64,000 nt of DNA. Origin: Anarhynchus alexandrinus (taxonomy: Eukaryota > Chordata > Aves > Charadriiformes > Charadriidae). The translations under genes and the position numbers were made by a program. The notes beneath the pieces are model-generated. The model searched no databases. It saw only the letters and a list, made by a program, of their open reading frames with translations, and had not been told where the DNA came from. The stretch lies in contig VUYV01000068.1 of NCBI GenBank assembly GCA_008711295.1, forward strand, positions 2,647,721 through 2,711,720, in the 5' to 3' direction. Numbering within the stretch: position 1 is the first letter of the stretch; every line of letters starts with the position of its first letter. Positions 29,337 through 42,522 of this stretch are shown here, piece after piece.

Positions 29337-31346
29337 TTTATTCAATTTAACCATAATGAATTGTGATTATGGTTTGCAAGGAGTGTTTTAACAACTTGGT
29401 AAGTAAGTGTACATCACCTTAACTTCTGAGCTTTTGGAGTAGCAAAGGTATTTAGACAATTGAATTCAAAAATTACATTTAATTTAGGTTTATTTGGTAC
29501 ATCTAAAATATGACTGCAATACTATTGTAAGATTTCCCACTGAATGGAGTTGAAAGGTTGCAATTTTGTTTCTTCACACGTTATCTGGTAATGAATGAGG
29601 AATTAATGGGAAGCAGTGACACAATGTGTAATATTAATGTATTCTAAATCCCTGCAACACATGCTTTATAGCTGGTGTGTACTTATTTTGATGTTGCTAT
29701 ATGTGTCCTGGCCGAAGAAAATAACTGCATGAATAATGACCACAAATGTATTACTCTAGTGGTGTTCCACGTGAATCTAATGTTTGGCTAGTGTCTCTGC
29801 TAGTTGGCCAGCTACCTTTTTATGTTTTAATAAGCTCAAAATACTTGTTCAGGTGTATTTACAGCATTTACATATTTAGGTTGTAGCCTGATATTGTCAG
29901 CTTTTTTAGTATGTCAGGAAGATAGTATTTTAAAGTATTAAGTACTAATAGTATTAATAGTATTTTAATATAGAAAAAGGCATTAGCCTTTTCTATTTTT
30001 TATTCATTAAATCTCCCTCTTGTGCTGTCATGATTAAAGAGCTGTGCTTCCTTTTAAACGGTTTCAGCTCCTTTCAATCTTGCCTTAAGCTTAGCTTTTT
30101 GTATGAATGACTTTTGTCAGTGCAAGAATTATCTTCTTCCAAGAAGATTACTCATCAAATGCAAGCAGCTTTTTAAGATCACATTAGAAGTTGGGATTTT
30201 GTTTCACTCCAAGCAAGCTGAAAAAGCAACTCTGTCCTGTGATGATGACAACATAGGAATGTCATTTGACCATATGATTCATTTGTGTATTGCACCAAAT
30301 TAACATGCTGAAGCAATTTACAGTCAGAGATGTAAAGAAACTGGTTGTACTTATGTCTGTGGTTTTAACGTCTGCTTTATCCTCCTTTTGTGCTCCCGAG
30401 TTCTCTCTAAAGGATATAACACATTGTTTGCCCCTAAAAGGCATGGGATGCCCACATGTACTTTCCATATGCTTTATTGGGTGAAAGTTAGTGCTTACAA
30501 CAGAACATCAGTTTTAGCCGAGTAGCCTATTTTAAAAATTGGCTTCTTTTGGAGAAGAAAAATATCACAAAGCCCTAATCTAGGGCACAAAGTTTCAAGG
30601 TTAAAGTCCTGTACTCTCCCATCACTATACTGTTTTATAGGGAGTCCTAGAAGGCAAGTTGAACATCCAGCAATCTGTGGTGGGAACTTTCATCCTGGCA
30701 GCTTGGCTCACCTCAGAATGTCTGAAGGCTGTACCCACGTAGTTTCTAGAAGCCTCAAATTTATAAGAATTCAAAATGACATTTAGCTATAAGATCTCTA
30801 AATCTAACTTTGCCTCCGGTAGTTTATGTTGTGTTTTGGGTTTTTAAATAAACAACAACAAAACCCAAAGTGGAAGAACTTGATAAATAATTATGCTTAA
30901 TGGCACAGGCTCCTCAGCTACAAGGATTAATGGGAAGGCAGAGTTTTCCCCTAAAGATTTAAAGGGGAGGGAGAGAATGAGAAAGTGATCAGTAGCTTTT
31001 GTTTAATTGCAAGAGAAATCCTTCCATTTCTTTTCATTGCTTAATAGATGTTTTGCATTTATTTTTCAACTTAAGTTGGGTTTTATTTTAGACTCGTTAC
31101 AGCAGTTTGGGATAGTGAAGAGCTTTGTAGAATTTTGCAAAACTTGACATACTTATTGGGAAGACTTTGCACTTATTAAGCATTTCCATAGTGTTGCTAT
31201 CTTTGAAAAGGTCCCCAAAGGCAGGTAACTAGTGAAATACAACTTTCTAGAACCTTAGAAGGCTTCTGTTTCAATGTGCTGGCGGGACTCTGCATAGTGA
31301 CAGCTAATTTCCCTCACCAGCATGAGCCATGATAATTTTCTTGAAA

Positions 31347-31420
31347 TGTGTTGTGTGGTTTTGGAGGTGGTTTTTGGGTGGTGGTGGTTGGGTTGGTTTT
31401 TGTTTTTGTGTTGTATTGTT
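31347..31420. repeat. G/T-rich low-complexity tract
   Basis: A stretch of G and T blocks (GGTGG, TTTTT, GGTTGG) on the + strand, complementary in character to the A/C-rich tract 2 kb upstream. It is probably degenerate simple sequence. Confidence 0.8.
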
Positions 31421-33051
31421 CTCTTAATAACTTTGCTTAAAGAAAGATTTGGTCTCCACAAGGCCTAGTGGCCTAAAGCATGTACCAACATAGTGAAATG
31501 TAGTATGAGAACCTGGACAAATTCCTTCTCTCTGCTATCATTGATGAATGATGCTGTAGAAAAGCATGCATTTGTAGCATTTCGGTTTTAACTGATTTAG
31601 TGTTCATATGGCTGTTTTTCACTGAAAATTATTAACAATAACAAAAAAGCATCAATATTTAGTTTTGCATTTCAGTATTTTCTAAATTGGTTGCCTTTTT
31701 TTCAATATATTTCCAAATATTAGTGCCTACTTAATGTAGACACTTCAGGTGCATTTACATTGGAAAATTCAGACGTGGGGACGTGCTGAAATACTATAAT
31801 TTGCAGTTGAAATGCAAATTCCCCAGCATGAGTTTGGCCTGTTCCAGCTACTTACTGTTCTACCCAAAGGATTCCTAGTCATGGCTTAGGAGCTGGGATG
31901 ACAGATACAGTTTACACTATACAGTTTGTACACCATCACCCTGTTCTGGAGACTGACAGATTCCTAGAAGAGATACAAACTGCTCTGCATTTCCTGACTT
32001 CAGTGCCTGCTAATGTTTTTAGATGCACTTACTGATTAGTATAGGCATAGTATTGTATCTTCTTACATCATGTAGAAAGGTGTTGTCTTTAGCAGGGTTG
32101 TGCAAATAAAACTGGTATTATAATTGGGACTTCTTCAATGCAGACGTAGAAAAGGAAACAATTTCCTTTGGCAAGTGTGCAAGAACAACAGAAGCTGATG
32201 CTACTTCAGTCAGTTGGCTACGTGTAGTGTGCAAATCGGCATACAGTTGCTAATTATCTTTTCTTTAAAAAAAAAAAGTTACCTTCTTCTCTGCTTCTTC
32301 CAAATGCATAATGGGATAATTTCAGCTCGACATCCTGGATTTTTGTGGTAATGAGCATACAAGAGTGTGGAATTTTCTTCTTTTGAAAGGAAAATGAGAT
32401 TTACAGATTCAGAATAAATGTTGGAAGTTGGAGGAGAGGGGAGACGAAACTTTTTTTCCCTCCTCTCTAAATGGGTATTATAAATATTACTGGAATCACA
32501 AATCCAGTGGAGTTGCCTGTGAAGCCCAGAATAAGCTCCACTGAAATGAACACATGAAAATAGCTACTTGAAGGTATTTTCAAAGTTCTTTTTTCAATAG
32601 TGAGACTGCCATTCTGGATATAACTGCTAGATAACCTGACTTCTCTTTTTCAGATAACTTTCCAATTTGGACTGTTCCTTGCTAGAGTAGGGCTTTCTTC
32701 AGGTTTTGTTTAATCTTTTTGCCTGCATTGCTTACTTGAGTGTTACTGATTAAAGAAAAAACAATATTCCATTTTTCCTAGTACATTTCTGTGTTAAACC
32801 TTTCTTTTTTTATCCAAATAAGAATTGCTGCATAAATTAAATGCAAAAGCCTGTCTTAAACTTTTGCTCTGTTTTCTTATGTTTTTCAAGTAATAAAGGA
32901 AATAATCCTCCTTTCTCTTAAAATCCAGTTAGCTGTCTTGGACCACTTCACCAGTTTAAAGTCCACAAAACTTAGTTATTGCTGTTTGCTTTGAAAACAC
33001 AAAATTAAATCAATTAAGGAGATTTTTTTAAAGATTATGTACTTTTTTCAG

Positions 33052-33142
33052 GAGGACCCAAATGATATCAACCCCAAAAGGAAAGACGTGCGTGGCAATG
33101 ATGGGGAGGACAAAGCACAAAGTGTGGAGACGCTACCTCCAG
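33052..33142 (+). CDS. GALNT2: GALNT2 exon 2: stem region
   Basis: GALNT2 is a Golgi type II membrane enzyme that starts mucin-type O-glycosylation. It moves GalNAc from UDP-GalNAc to Ser or Thr of proteins, with Mn2+. This 91-nt exon follows TTTTTTCAG and ends CCTCCAG before GTATTG. It starts on a full codon and ends with one base of a split Gly codon (30 codons plus 1). The peptide begins EDPNDINPKRKD and ends KAQSVETLPPG, matching the mammalian stem block that ends KAQSMETLPPG. The stem is the least conserved part of the enzyme, and the first half of this exon differs most from the human form. Exon 1, with the start codon and transmembrane helix, is upstream of the window. Confidence 0.93.
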
Positions 33143-33360
33143 GTATTGCAGTAACATTTGTTATGAAAGATCCATGGCCATAAAACATTTGTCCTTGAAA
33201 GCCGTAAAACACAGCAGTTGTTCTGATTCTAATAATTCTTTGTAGTCTGGAAGTGCCAGGATTATTTTAGCAGTATGTACCTCTCTATTCTTAAAACTTC
33301 AGCTTCCTTAAATCTTACCTGCTTCACTGCTCCTTTGGGTTTAAAACCATAGAGAATGTG

Positions 33361-33957
33361 ACCAGTGGCCAGTAGGTTGAGGCCAGTAGGTCAAGGGAGG
33401 TCATTCTCTCCCTCTACTCGGCACTGGTGAGGCCACAACTGGAATACTGTGTCCAGTTCTGGGCTCCCCAGTTCAAGAGGGATAGGGAACTGCTGGAGAG
33501 AGTCCAGCGAAGGGCAACTAAGATGATTGAGGGATTGGAGCATCTCCCTTATGAGGAAAGGCTGAGAGAGCTGGGACTCTGTAGCCTGGAAAAGAGAAGG
33601 CTGAGGGGAGACCTTATTATTGTGTACAAGTATCTAAAGGGTGGGTTGAAGGAGGATGGAGCCAGACTCTTTTCAGTGGTTCCCAATGACAGGACAAGGG
33701 GCAATGGGCACAAGTTGGAACACAAGAAGTTCCGTTCCAACACACGGAAAAACTTCTTTATGGTTAGGGTGACAGAGCACTGGAACAGGCTGCCCAGGGA
33801 GGTTGTGGAGTCCCCTTCTCTGGGGATTTTCAAGACTCGCCTGGATGCAGTCCTGAGTAATGTGCTTTAGGCCATCCTGCTTTAGCAGGGGAGTTGGACT
33901 AGATGATCTCTAGAGGTCCCTTCCAACTCTGAAAATTCCGTGATTCCGTGACTCTGC
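33361..33957 (+). mobile_element. CR1 LINE 3' fragment, sense, with an open RT-tail frame
   Basis: This is the 3' end of a CR1 element in the same direction as GALNT2, starting about 220 bp after exon 2. Positions 33427-33870 keep a 147-codon open frame for the C-terminal tail of the CR1 RT, with blocks such as [12 protein letters not shown] [21 protein letters not shown] and [12 protein letters not shown]. It is followed by the 3' UTR block (AGATGATCTCTAGAGGTCCC) and degenerate octamers (ATTCCGTG). All RT catalytic motifs are missing, so the frame is a relic. A 14-bp direct repeat (33367-33380 and 33381-33394) lies at the 5' end. Its sequence differs clearly from the copies at 2111 and 42000, so it belongs to another CR1 subfamily. 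Confidence 0.92.
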
Positions 33958-36900
33958 TAGCACATGCCGTAAAAGCCTCTGGTACAAAAGTAGTCGATTT
34001 CTCAATGGATAATACTGGCAGGCAACAGACAAGTTGTCTTCCGACTGAAGATTCAGCCAATGTTCATACTTTTTTTAGTTTTGTCTAGCTTTTGATGTGG
34101 CAGATTTTCCTGAGTGTGTGGATGGCGTATCTTTTTCTCATACTTGCTCAGTATTTGTCACATGCTGGCAAATAACCGAGCAACATGATTTTTGTTTTAT
34201 TTGAGTGAAATGGTCTTATGCCTTGAGGATGAGCTAGGAAAGCTAAGTGTTAAGGAATCTTCACTTTATGTGGCTGCTTCCATAAACTTCTTTTGCTGCT
34301 TAACTGTTTCACATCAATGAGTTTTAATATATAGCTAGCATTGACATACTAGGGAATAAAAAAATAGTAAAATGGATTTGAATATTTTATACTGTATTGG
34401 AAAAGTTTACCATACGAGGAGGACAACTTTTGATTGGATAGCATGACACGTTTTACTCTTCTGTTAATCCTAATGTTTAGCTTACGAATTTGTCTAGGCC
34501 AAACGTTTGAAATACTATGAGGTCTTGAAGAAAGGACCTAACCAAGTTAAACTTTCCTTTAAGCATCTGGAAACTTCCATCCCCAATAAGATGTGAGGTA
34601 TGATTTTTGTTTTACAATCTTAGACTCCTGGTACATTATAAGCTGTTTGACATTCATGGCTTTTTTCCTGTAGCCTTTGGCATACCTTGTCTTAGATGCT
34701 TTCTGGAGAGGGGAAACAAGACTCTGGTTACGTATGTATGTTTTTTTGGCAAAACATTTACTTTGTGTATTAATTGGGAAATAAATCCTAAAAAGTTGAA
34801 GAGCTTGGCTTATTTAACTTTGTTTCTGGCAGATCTTTTCAAGTACTTTTTTTTCCCGTAACAGAACCCTCTGCAAATACTGTTACTGGGATTATAGGTC
34901 AGCCAATTTTGCACTTTCCAGCTACTATTCTTATTTCCCCTTTTTGAATGTTTATATATTCTGGGCCAAACCCTGTACATTTCATCTAAGATCTTCCTTT
35001 CCTAGTGGCCCTAAGTAGCCATTTGAGTACTAAAAAAAGTGGGAAGTGTCACAGGTTGAAAGGGAGAGATATCAGAAGCTGGAAGAGTTGAAGCTAGAAT
35101 TAAAATTAAGTGTAAGGTAGAGCAGGTCAGGGCTTTTTTCATTACATCTGTTGATTAGTAATCTCTTACGGCTTGATTTAACAGGCAGAATTGTTACTAC
35201 AAAGTAGTATGAGAGTCTCGAATCAAATGTCAAAGGCTATGCAAACAGAATTATGTACTCTTAAATCAATATTCTTATTATTTTCAATTTGTGTAGGCAA
35301 ACTTTTGAATCCTTACGCCAGTGAAGCTTGGAATTCATATTTCTCTGGTTTCTTTGTACTGTTTTAAAGCAAAGTGATCAAATTTTAGGAGGGTTTTAGT
35401 TCAAAAATTTCTTGCTTTTCCACAGAGGTCAGGATGCTTGTAGTTTAGGTTTCAGCATGATGCAGCATAGTATCTTTCAGAACGACTCAGAATTAAGTTG
35501 TTGTTTATTATCTTTATCTTTAAAATGGCTTTATATAAAGATTAAACTATCGGAGTTTTTTACTTTCTGTACATCACAGTGTATCTATCCTTTGTCATTT
35601 GGCGACTTTTTTGTGCTGCAGAAGTCTATTTCTTGTTTTGTGAAAATAGTGATGTTAGCTTTTGTAGTTGGAAAGACCGACTGATGAATTGTCTGCATGG
35701 ATAACTAAAGCTAAACTGTATAACGAGGTCTCTGAAATGATAGGAGTTTCAGCAGTTATTCAGACAGCTCTCTTTGTTAATGGAGAGCTGGAATCTCCTA
35801 ATGCCTATAAGTCAAAATAGTCATCTATATATTGAGTGTCCTACTGCTTTTACGCTCTATTGAATCAGTAAGAAGGAGTGCAGGCTATTTAAGGGATTTT
35901 GTATCCATCTATTCCTACTCTTTGTTGCTTGCTGCTTGGTTGTGTGCAGATTTATCTGCTATGCTTTTTTTACCCCTCCTCTTCTATCTCAGTTTGAGCT
36001 GCTCTTACGGTTATCTGACTTTTCCCTAATAGATCTGATTCATATTGCATGCAGTTGACAGGGCCTTCTGCTGGAGCCAGAGCTAGGCTTTGCCTCCTTC
36101 CTGGCTCCTGAAGCCAAATTCACTTGCTCTTACATTCTGTGGGCTGCCACTGCTTTTCAGTAAATTTAGCCCTATGAAGTGGTGCCCTTTCTTTCTTCTC
36201 AAATTTACTCTATGCTTTCTGGACTAGTGTTGCATTTGCTGGTTTTAAAGTCTTGGAAAATGATAAATAATACATTTTAAATTATTTATATCAAGCTGTA
36301 CTTGGATGGAAACTGTAATGGAATAAAAAGTACCAAACTAGCACTATTTTTAAAATACAGCTACATATTACAGAGCAAATAAAAATCAAAATGTGCCTGC
36401 TATTTAACCAGCTTATTATCAAAAATAATAGCAGTGAATTGCACTATTTTTGTTGATTGCCTTCTCTAAGACTTCATTATTGGGAAACACCTGGGACAAA
36501 AAGATGCAACTTCACTGGACTTCACCTTTTTTCTTGTTTCTGCTCAGCTTCTCAGGCTCAGAGTGGTCTGTAAAATAAGCACTTCTTGTCAAAACCAAGG
36601 TTAGCACTGCAGCATACCCTGGTTCTAGTTCAATGACTTTTTAAAAAATTTTTTGACTCTATTTGACTGTGGTAGTAAACTCTGCAGTTCGTTTACTGTT
36701 GAGCTTAAGAGATTAATTCATTGTCATGCTAGGTCTCCATGCAGGTAAACATACATTTGCTTGAATTTGAAGTTACAAACTTGCTTAATTTAAGTTTGGA
36801 ATAATGTAGCTGCATTTTCTGATATTCATTCCACCTGGCAAAGTCATTGAATCTCAGGAAACTACAGAGGCAGCTAACTCCCCAGAAGAAATTAAATCAA

Positions 36901-37994
36901 ACGTGGTCCTGTTTGTGTCCCCCAGGGAAGCATATAACAAACAGTATTATTGAAAAAGGTTTGTTAAACCACTTCTAACTTCAAAATTTAGTTGATAAAT
37001 GGTCAGAAAGGCAAGCCTTTCAGCAAAAGTAAGGCTGGACAGTATGCTTAGCTTTGGATCAGCCAGTTGTTTTCCAGCAGTTAATTTGAGCTGTTAGCAC
37101 TTCTAACCATGTGGGCAGCCTGTGTTGTTGTTCGCATGTCCTATGTTGTTGTTCATAAACAACACAATGTGTTTAGAAGAATGCTTGCAACGACATCACC
37201 CTTGTCACAGATGTGATGCTCTCATGACTTCTTGTGTTTTAGCTGCTCTTTCCACTGGATGGAAGGCACCTGGAGGAGTGGATGGGGGTGGCAGTCCTGA
37301 AGCAGGCATAGCATTAAAATCCAGTGGAAGCTGGAGTGTTCGAAAGTTGAAAGACCTATACAAATGCATTTTAAGTATACATTGTATTTTGTAAAATGCA
37401 CTAAAGTTTTTATTTTTAGACCAGAAAAGCAGTGATGTGACATGTCCTGTATTTCAGAAAATATTCAACATATGTTCCGGATTCAAGCTATATTATAAAT
37501 TAGAAGCAAGGGTGGTAATATAGTTTAGTTACCAAGGAGGTTGCAAAAGCATTGGGAAATGTTAAGGGAGAGAGTTATACAGGGAGATGATCTTGTGATC
37601 TCTGCTGTTTCTTCCAGTTTCCTGCATCAGTCGCTCTTGCATTTTTGTATAGTTTTGTTGCAAGTGAGGTTTGGTCTAATTTTTGTAAACAATCCTGTGT
37701 TGGGTTATCTATAGTGTGGTAGCTGGCTGAGGTGTAAACTTGTTTTCAAAGTAAGTTCCTGGAAATATTCTGAAGAAAGAACTTGAAAGGCTAAGAAAAA
37801 CTCTTGGCAGCCTGTGGGCTACCAACAACAGCTGGAAAGTTTCCTTTGTAGTGTTCTTCCAGTAAATGGAATTTGAAAATCTGTATTTCTCCCTCCAGTT
37901 ACTTTCCTATAGTTTCCCCTCTGGGCTGCTTCACCAAGTCTTTGTTAAATCTTTTGCAGTCTGTTTTTGTTTAACTATCTAGTTCTGTCTTCTC

Positions 37995-38014
37995 TGTGTG
38001 TGTGTGTGCGCGTG
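37995..38014. repeat. TG microsatellite with CGCG end
   Basis: Seven TG units followed by CGCGTG in intron 2. It is ordinary simple sequence. Confidence 0.85.
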
Positions 38015-39476
38015 CATGTTTTTACATCTAAATAACCATCCTAAAGAAGTTTAAAATAGTTGCTTATTATTAACTGGTTAGGCTAGCTCTTAAATCAGTA
38101 ATCCAAAAATATGGGCTCTTTTCTTTTACTCTGGGACCTTGTTTGGATGTTGGAAGTTTCTTAAACCAACTAACCCAAAACCACCTCCCCCCCAACCCTG
38201 GTATTTTTGCCTTACAATGTCCACTACCATCTGATAACCAAATCACACCTTGGGTCCAAGTTGCTTTTGTAGATGAGCTCCTTAGATGATCCTGAGATTT
38301 TTTTAATAAAGTTGGTAGTATTTGTCTGGTTAAACAACAGACAGTTATTTTGTTTAATGATGGAAAGTATTCTTTCAATATCAGAATCTTCTGGCAGGAG
38401 CTAATGCACAAAAGTTGGGGCGTGGCTTATGGATAGAAAGCTGGAAATGAGGTCTGTCTTAATTTCCGTGCTGTGCATGTTGAGATACAGAGCAAAGGCA
38501 AACCTTGAAACATCTCGGCAACCTCTGACTCTTGTTAATAGCTGTTAGAGCAGTATTCCCTCTGTACAGATCAGTTTAGTTTAGGATATGCCTGAGCTAT
38601 AACATTTGTCTAAAAGGTGAGCTTGAATGGAGGTGACATCTCTGAACCTGCTACTTACTGAACTTAATTGAAATACCTCAAAAACTTTGTACGTTAATTA
38701 TGAAAACAGTAGATATTAACTTGTCTCATCTGTAACAAACAGTCACCCCAAAAGACAGCTTTTGCTTAGTATCTTTTTTTTTTATGCCAGCAGCATGCTG
38801 TGTTCACCACGACATACTTGCCAGAGGTTCTCATGTACACCCACGTTAAAACAAGAATGTCTGTATTGCATTAGAAGTTGAGCTCTGATTTTGAGTTAAA
38901 GGTGGTATAAATTTCCTGCAGGTAGTATACATTTGGCTGTCAATAGGCAAAAAAAAATTAAACAATCAACCAGAGGTAAGAACTGGTAGTTTTAAGATAT
39001 TTGGTAAATATCATACTGTTGTTTGACACTTGAAGGTGGTGAAAGTCCTGAAACTTCATTCCTGGTGGCTGGATGCTAATCTACCTTTCCATGTTAGCGC
39101 CACAACCAGTCACATATTAATACAGTCCTTGTTAAAGAGGGATTAATCTGTGAATCAGTTCTGATGGCAAAGGAGGTTGCAGTGTGTCATATTGGAGAGC
39201 AATCTAGTGCTCTGCCTACATGAAGTGTTTGTTTTTGAGAATAATGTTGCTTTGTACTTCTAAAGCGCCTGGTCCTCAAATAGTTTGATTTTAACTGACT
39301 GTGGTTTTGCTTATGTAATGAGACAGTGAATTAAACTATAAAGTCTTTGAAGTCTGGAGTAGATCTTAAAAAATAAATGTTACTTGGATAACTTTATAGC
39401 CAGATCATCTGCCATATTAATTTTTCTTGCTATGTGTAGGGTTTTTTTTTAAATGGAAACTGTGGCAGTTGGGGTT

Positions 39477-39518
39477 TAAAAAAAACAAACAAACCACCAA
39501 CAAAAAAGAAAACAAAAC
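39477..39518. repeat. A/C-rich simple tract
   Basis: An A-rich run with interspersed C (AAACAAACAAACC and similar) about 260 bp upstream of exon 3. It has no coding content. Confidence 0.75.
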
Positions 39519-39755
39519 TGACAAGATGAAGCATGGTCTGGTGATTACTTGTATAAACTGAGATCTATAAAATTGTTCAATTTTATATTAATTTGCAGAG
39601 TGTTGTAGAGGAATTTAATAAGCAAAAGTGACTGTTGATGTTACACTTAACAATACTGTTGAGGCTTAATTACTTTGTTGCAAAATTAAAAACCAAGCTA
39701 TTTCATCAGTTATATTTGGATTGCTGAATGCTGTTCTTCAAATTGCAAAGATTAA

Positions 39756-39935
<180 letters not shown>

Positions 39936-40224
39936 TAAGTGCCAAACTGAGCCATGTTTGACTTGGATTGACCTTTTTTTCTCTTATGGCTTTTGAGCAG
40001 CAGCTGTTTTTTCTAAAGCAGGAGCTCTCCAGCTTTCAAAATGACAGGAACGCTAAGCTGATGTGAACCTTGAACAGAGGGTTAAAGAACAATGAATCTT
40101 ATTCAAGTTTTTCTGTTTCCATGACTTCCATCGGTGTGTATTCTATATCCAAACTGCTGCTGCATTTCAGTCCCTTTTTGTTCCTGTTTATCTGATGGCT
40201 TTTCTTGGTTTCTGCATTTGTAAG

Positions 40225-40412
40225 TCTCTTTCACTGTGAGGATGATCAAACAGTGAAGCAGGTTGCCCAGAGAGGGTGTGAAGTCCCCAGCCTTGGGGAT
40301 ATTCAAAGTCCAATGCACACCTGCTGTGGCTGGCCCTGCTTAGAGCAGGGAGTTTGGACTATAAGATTTCCAGGGGTCCCTTCAGATCTCAGTCGCTCTG
40401 TGATTCTGTTCT
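40225..40412 (+). mobile_element. Old CR1 3' fragment, sense
   Basis: A diverged copy of the CR1 3' end. Positions around 40255-40310 resemble the RT tail (CAGGTTGCCCAGAG, then GTCCCCAGCCTTGGGGATATTCAA). They are followed by the 3' UTR block (GGAGTTTGGACTATAAGAT, then AGGGGTCCCTTC) and one tail octamer (TGTGATTCTGT). No open frame remains. The 5' boundary is uncertain. Confidence 0.8.
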
Positions 40413-41504
40413 TCTAAGTATATGACAATTGTCAACTCGAGACCTAAATGAATCCATGTATGCGCACCCAGCTGAACACAGGACAGAATTGAGCTTCAGA
40501 TGCTTAAAAAATTTTGATATGTCAGGCTGCTTGTGCAGATTCAGGAAATAGTACACTTCAGAGTAAGGAAAAACATTATTTTCTTGTGGGTAGAGAAGAC
40601 TTTCATTTAGAAAAGGATTTGAGTGACTTGCACTAGTCTTGTTTAAGCAGAATTGGTTAATATTAAAACAACAGTTGCTCATTAGAACTTCCATAACTTA
40701 AAAATAACAAAAGCAGTTTGCCTGCCTGGTTTTTAAAATCAAGTTCATAGTCTCAAAGCATAAAATTAGCCAACTGTGCATAGTTAATTTTCTTAACTAA
40801 TTCTGCAATTAGGATGAACGTACGTTCACAGCTTTGTAGGTAGAAGAAGCTGGAGGAGACACCAGAGGGAGAGAGAAAAGAAAGGTGCCTGTCTTTTCTC
40901 CATAAAGCTCTTTAATCAGGAATGGCATAGTGAAGGAGTTTTGTATAAAAACTCACAGACACTTACTGTGTCATTTTTAAATCCTTTGTATAATACCATG
41001 GGTTTAGGTTCCTTTAGGCAGATGATTTGTAGATAGAATAAAGCAAGTCTTGTGTAATTTGCCATTAATTGAAGCGAAAAGTGGGAAGACTCTGGTGTTT
41101 CACTTGTTGCCATGAAAGCAGTGAAGAGCACAATGCACATGGTATACTGAAGACTTTAAAATGGCTTTTGAATTTTCTTCATCACATACTCTTTTTCACA
41201 AGAAATGTATTCTAGCTTTTTAGACAAGGTATTCTTTTCCCATAAGATCAAAGCTCAGCTGCTAACTTCTGGAAGCTTCTATGATTCAGATATGCTGAAT
41301 TTGGAATTTTTCTAGATATTTAATAAACTCTAAGGGGTGTCTAACAGACAAATGCCCCTCCTTTGAGGAGAACTTAAATAAGAGATGACAGAAGACAAAT
41401 TATATTGCAGTGGCTAAGTTTGTTTTAACTGTCAGTGTTGTGATTACATGCTGACCTGTCTGGGGTTTTTTCACTAAATGGAGACGGAAAAGAACCCTGC
41501 AATG

Positions 41505-41520
41505 GAGAGAGAGAGAGAGA
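41505..41520. repeat. (GA)8 microsatellite
   Basis: Eight GA units in intron 3. It is simple sequence with no assigned role. Confidence 0.85.
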
Positions 41521-41999
41521 TGTTTCTGGGGAAAAGCTGTATCTATGCTGTGATTATTACTTAGACTTTGCCATGGAGCAGATTTAAGTGCCCATCAGTC
41601 TGTAAATAGTCATCTTTTTAAGGAAAAAAATAACCAACCAAACAAAAAAAAAAACCCAGACTGAAACAATCATTCCTGCAAATTGTCCATGATGCTTTCC
41701 CTGCCATGCTGCAATTAATTTTCCTTCTGTTTTAGCAAGGACATTCACTGCAGAAGCTAAAAAAGTTGCATGAAATACTTGTTTGGGAACTGTCCAATGG
41801 AAAGAGCAATAGCCATAGGAAGAAGAAAATGTTACAGATCTGAGCATGTGACACTTGGAAGCATGTTATTTTAAATAAAATTGGAGGCAACTGGATTAAG
41901 ATTAAGAGCTCTTATGGAGCTGCTACAATCTTTTTCTTTAAGAAAAGAAACCTGGATGAGAAAATCAGTTAGGAAATGGGATGCCCATCTACAAGAATG

Positions 42000-42522
42000 G
42001 CCAGGAGGAGTGTCCAGTGTCCTGTTTTGGGCCCCTCACTGCAAGAAAGACACTGAGGTGCTGGAGCGTGTCCAGAGAAGGGCAATGAAGCTGGTGAGGG
42101 GTCTGGAGCACAAGTCTTATGAGGAGCAGCTGAGAGAACTGGGGTTGTTTAGGCTGGAGAAAAGGAGGTTGAGGGGAGACCTTATTGCTCTCTACAGCTA
42201 CCTGAAAGGAGGTTGTAGAGAGGTGGGAGTCAGTCTCTTCTCCCAAGTAACAAGTGATAAGACAAGGGGAAACAGCCTCAAGTTGCGCTGTGGGCAGTTT
42301 AGGATGGTTATTAAGAAAAATTTCTTCACCAGAAGGGTTGTTGAGCATTGGAACAGGCTGTCCGGGGAAGTGGTGGAATCACCATTCCTGGAGGTATTTA
42401 AAAGATGTGTAGATGTGGTGCTTAGGGACATGGTTTAGTGGTGGTTTTAGCAGTGTTAGGTTGATGTTTGGACTTGATGATCTTAAAGGTCTTTTCCCAC
42501 ATAAATGATTCTATGATTCTAT
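42000..42522 (+). mobile_element. CR1 LINE 3' fragment, sense, intact RT-tail frame
   Basis: A 5'-truncated CR1 copy. From about 42010 it encodes the RT C-terminal tail ([19 protein letters not shown], then [16 protein letters not shown], then [15 protein letters not shown]) to a stop at 42436-42438. It is followed by a 3' UTR with TTAGGTTGATGTTTGGACTTG and the tail ATGATTCTATGATTCTAT. The open frame runs on upstream into unique DNA to an ATG at 41881, a chance join. The sequence is very close to the antisense copy at 2111-2640, including the unusual ending VDVVLRDMV, so both come from the same subfamily. Confidence 0.93.

Larger units (their letters stand above)
3281..33051 (+). other. GALNT2: GALNT2 intron 1, main part
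   Basis: About 30 kb without any exon I can support. It ends in a polypyrimidine tract and TTTTTTCAG directly before exon 2. Besides the listed repeats I see homopolymer A and T runs (for example near 4442, 12029 and 28665) and a somewhat GC-richer stretch at about 20870-21470 with no recognisable gene. Stops are scattered in all frames, and the open frames of 60 to 130 codons look like chance. In humans, non-coding variants in GALNT2 intron 1 are associated with HDL cholesterol and triglycerides, so the intron can hold regulatory DNA. I cannot identify an orthologous element by eye here. Confidence 0.7.

Noticed and set aside
37122..37394. 90-codon + strand frame in intron 2
   Set aside because: No recognised domain, no splice context, and length compatible with chance in this amount of DNA.
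41881..42438. 185-codon open frame, the second longest in the window
   Set aside because: Only the part after about 42000 has homology, and that is the CR1 RT tail. The first 40 codons are unique intronic DNA joined by chance at the truncated CR1 5' end.
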